Origin: Oxalobacteraceae bacterium UBA6704
Lineage (GTDB): Bacteria > Pseudomonadota > Gammaproteobacteria > Burkholderiales > Burkholderiaceae_D
Assembly: GCA_002454505.1 (NCBI GenBank)
Contig: DKJA01000171.1
Span: forward strand, 986 to 64,985
Direction: 5' to 3'
DNA length: 64,000 bases
Shown: in pieces, positions 61,997 to 64,000 of the stretch
Numbering within the stretch: the stretch's first letter is position 1
How the letters are laid out: each line of letters opens with the position of its first letter
The notes under the pieces: generated by a model
The model's input: only the letters and a program-made list of their open reading frames with translations
Told to the model about the DNA's origin: nothing
Databases searched by the model: none
Made by a program: the position numbers and the translations under genes

Positions 61997-64000
61997 CGGA
62001 TTCGCTGCTGACCGAATTCGACGCGCTGCCCCGCGTCGAGAAGATGATCCTTGCGCTGCTGGCGCTGGTGGGCGATCCGGTCGGGCGCACGTCGGTGCTG
62101 GACCACATGGCCAAGGCCGGCGTGCGCGACGAAGACGATCGCGCCCTGACCGTGGCATCGCTGGACGATCACGTGGTGCACCTGGAACGCCTCGCGTTCA
62201 CCACGCTCGTCGTCGGCCGCGGCTACGTGTGCAATGCCAAGGTGCGCTGGCCGGCGATCCGCGCCGCCATCGGCGCGCACATGCTGGACGACCTGTGCAA
62301 GGCCTACGAGGCGCTGCACCCGATGCGCCAGAGCTGGAACGGCACCTATGAGCCGCGCAGCTACCGGCACGGCATGGCGCGGCTGCGCATGGCCTTCCTG
62401 CGCGGGCTGCCGCCGGACGACGTGATCCCGCTGCTGTCCGCCTGCATGGCCTCGTACGAAGCGGCGCAGCTGCACCCGGTGGTGGATATCTTCACGCGGC
62501 CGTTCGAGGCGGGCATGCTGCTGCTGGTGCATCCGCTGATGCAGGACGACACGCTGGCGCTGCTGCTGGAGCACACGCAGCGCGAACCGGCGCTGGCGCC
62601 GGCCATCCGCGGCGCGGCCGAACGCCATCTCGAGCGCCGCCTGCAGGCCGGCGACAACGTGGCGCCGTCGCTGCGCCTGGCGCTGGCCGAAGACGCCATC
62701 CTCGGCGGCCGGCTGGACGATGCCCGTCGCTATCTCGAAGGCGTGGACGGCACGCTGGCGCTGTCGCTGGGCAGCGTGCTGCTGCTGTTGCGCGGTGACC
62801 TGACAGGCGCCATCGCCGGCTACGAGGCGGCGCTGAAGGCGATGCGCCGCGAGTCGGGCAAGCGCAAGCAGCTGTTCCACGGCTTTAACGGCCACCTGTT
62901 CATGCTGGCACTGCTGCGCGCCGGCGATGCCAAGAACCTGAAGACGGCCGAGAGCTATCTCGACCTGGCGGTACACGCCCAGCACAACCCGAACAGCGCC
63001 ACGTACAACCACCTGTCGATGCTGCGCCAGATCCGCGCCGGCACGATGCAGGCGGACGTGGTGCTGTCGCGCGGCTGGGAGACCCCGCTGCAGGCGCACA
63101 TGTTCCAGTCGCTGCTGTACTGGTGGCTCGCGCTGCCCCAGCTGCAGCAGCGCCGCGCGGAACTGCAGGACCTGGTGCAGCACGCATCCGCGGCCGGCTT
63201 CCAGCTGATCGCCGTGCAGGCGGAAGGCCTGCTGGGCCACCTGGGCGACGAAGGCGCCGCTGCCCGTGCCGCCGCGCTGCGCGACAAACTGGGCCTGCCG
63301 GACATGGCCACCTGGTTCGAGCGGCAGGAAGCGTGGCAGCGCCAGCTGACGGCGCTGATCAACCTGCACCAGGGCGCGCCCGTCGAAACGAACGAAACCC
63401 GGCTCGTGTGGACGATCAGCTGGACCTCGCGCGAAAGCATCGGCGAGATCGAGCCCCGCGAACAGAAGCGCGATGCGAAAGGCCAGTGGGGCAAGGGCCG
63501 CCCCATCGCACTGAAGCGGCTGCGCGAAGACTCCGGCCAGCTGGAGTTCATGACGCCGCAGGACATCCGCATCAGTGCCCACATCATGCCTTCGCGGCAG
63601 GCTTATTCGTCCGGCCTGCGCTACGACATCGACATCGAAGCGGCCGTGCCGGCGCTGGTCGGCCACCCGTTCGTGTTCTGGATGGATGCGCCGGACACCC
63701 GCGTGGAAATCCTCGCCGGCGAACCGGAACTGCTGATCCAGGAGCGCAAGGGAGCGCTGCAGTTGTCGCTGCATCCGCCGCTGTCCGACCTCGGCGTGTC
63801 GATGGAGGTACTGCGCGAGACGCCGAACCGGCTGCGCGTGGTGTCCGTCGGCGACGAGCACCGCCGCATCGCCGCCATCGTCGGCGACGGCCTGACCGTG
63901 CCGCTGCACGCGAAGGAGCAGGTGCTGAAGGCCATCGGCACAGTGGCCTCCGTCGTCACCGTGCAATCGGACATCGGCGGCGGCGCCATCGGCACTGGCG
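61993..64000 (+). CDS. Large protein, N-terminal part, possibly of a SNF2-type helicase (truncated by window)
   Basis: The ATG overlaps the S9 peptidase stop (ATGA). The frame stays open for 669 codons to the window edge. The first 460 residues are helical and Leu/Ala-rich with TPR-like spacing (ESYLDLAVHAQHNPNSATYN). From about 470 a different domain starts with LVWTISWTSRESIGEIEPRE. The tail EQVLKAIGTVASVVTVQSDI resembles the region preceding the helicase core in some large SNF2/DEAD-box proteins of Burkholderiales, from memory and unproven. No helicase motifs are inside the visible part. Confidence 0.5.
   Translation, partial: MTDSLLTEFDALPRVEKMILALLALVGDPVGRTSVLDHMAKAGVRDEDDRALTVASLDDHVVHLERLAFTTLVVGRGYVCNAKVRWPAIRAAIGAHMLDDLCKAYEALHPMRQSWNGTYEPRSYRHGMARLRMAFLRGLPPDDVIPLLSACMASYEAAQLHPVVDIFTRPFEAGMLLLVHPLMQDDTLALLLEHTQREPALAPAIRGAAERHLERRLQAGDNVAPSLRLALAEDAILGGRLDDARRYLEGVDGTLALSLGSVLLLLRGDLTGAIAGYEAALKAMRRESGKRKQLFHGFNGHLFMLALLRAGDAKNLKTAESYLDLAVHAQHNPNSATYNHLSMLRQIRAGTMQADVVLSRGWETPLQAHMFQSLLYWWLALPQLQQRRAELQDLVQHASAAGFQLIAVQAEGLLGHLGDEGAAARAAALRDKLGLPDMATWFERQEAWQRQLTALINLHQGAPVETNETRLVWTISWTSRESIGEIEPREQKRDAKGQWGKGRPIALKRLREDSGQLEFMTPQDIRISAHIMPSRQAYSSGLRYDIDIEAAVPALVGHPFVFWMDAPDTRVEILAGEPELLIQERKGALQLSLHPPLSDLGVSMEVLRETPNRLRVVSVGDEHRRIAAIVGDGLTVPLHAKEQVLKAIGTVASVVTVQSDIGGGAIGTG

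Overview
The window is a GC-rich chromosomal segment that reads like a betaproteobacterium of the Oxalobacteraceae, close to Massilia, Duganella or Janthinobacterium. This placement is an inference. It rests on the ssb/uvrA divergent pair with a LexA box, the hemE and priA neighbourhood, GTP-type PEP carboxykinase, ArgP, a VasX-like type VI effector, and several families of short palindromic intergenic repeats. No species marker such as rRNA is present.

Layout. Bases 1-2723 are the 5' part of a giant minus-strand gene made almost entirely of octapeptide repeats arranged in exact 651-bp higher-order units. After a gene-poor stretch come ssb and uvrA sharing an SOS-controlled intergenic region (3.6-7.3 kb), a pair of SGNH-type hydrolase genes (7.4-9.3 kb), and a small TetR module in which the regulator gene and a 38-residue membrane peptide gene carry the same palindromic operator (9.3-10.15 kb). 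VOC and ankyrin genes, a membrane SRPBCC protein, pckG and a D-2-hydroxyacid dehydrogenase follow (10.2-15.4 kb). A MITE-like element sits just upstream of a hypothetical gene (16.3-16.5 kb). Asparaginase-like and methyltransferase genes, rdgC, LexA-boxed dinB, a chemoreceptor, and an AraC/SDR/VOC set reach 25 kb, where tRNA-Val and two identical tRNA-Asp genes lie.

From 25.7 to 30 kb are a cyclic-nucleotide-domain protein coupled to an AI-2E family transporter, then ahpC-ahpF. From 30.0 to 38.2 kb is an orphan type VI secretion island: a large VasX/BTH_I2691-like effector with C-terminal membrane segments and two tandem paralogous membrane proteins (probable immunity) on the plus strand, facing a DUF4123 chaperone and VgrG on the minus strand. 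From 38.4 to 64 kb are mostly housekeeping genes: ygiQ, small DUF genes, phoD, two tandem M3 peptidases, a host-attachment-family gene, slyX-rep, an AtaL-like gene, a degenerate HD-GYP gene, a dihydrolipoamide-dehydrogenase-like gene divergent from argP, priA, a 640-bp AT-rich gap with several DnaA boxes, hemE, an S9 peptidase and the start of a large protein that runs off the window.

Three dispersed palindromic repeat families are visible: a GGGGACTGTCCCC family, a GGTGCCAGGCACC family arranged in 43-bp tandem copies, and a 48-bp GTGTCC...GGACAC family. The strongest candidates for new biology are the octad repeat protein, the TetR/38-residue peptide module, the type VI effector with duplicated immunity genes, and the DnaA-box cluster between priA and hemE.
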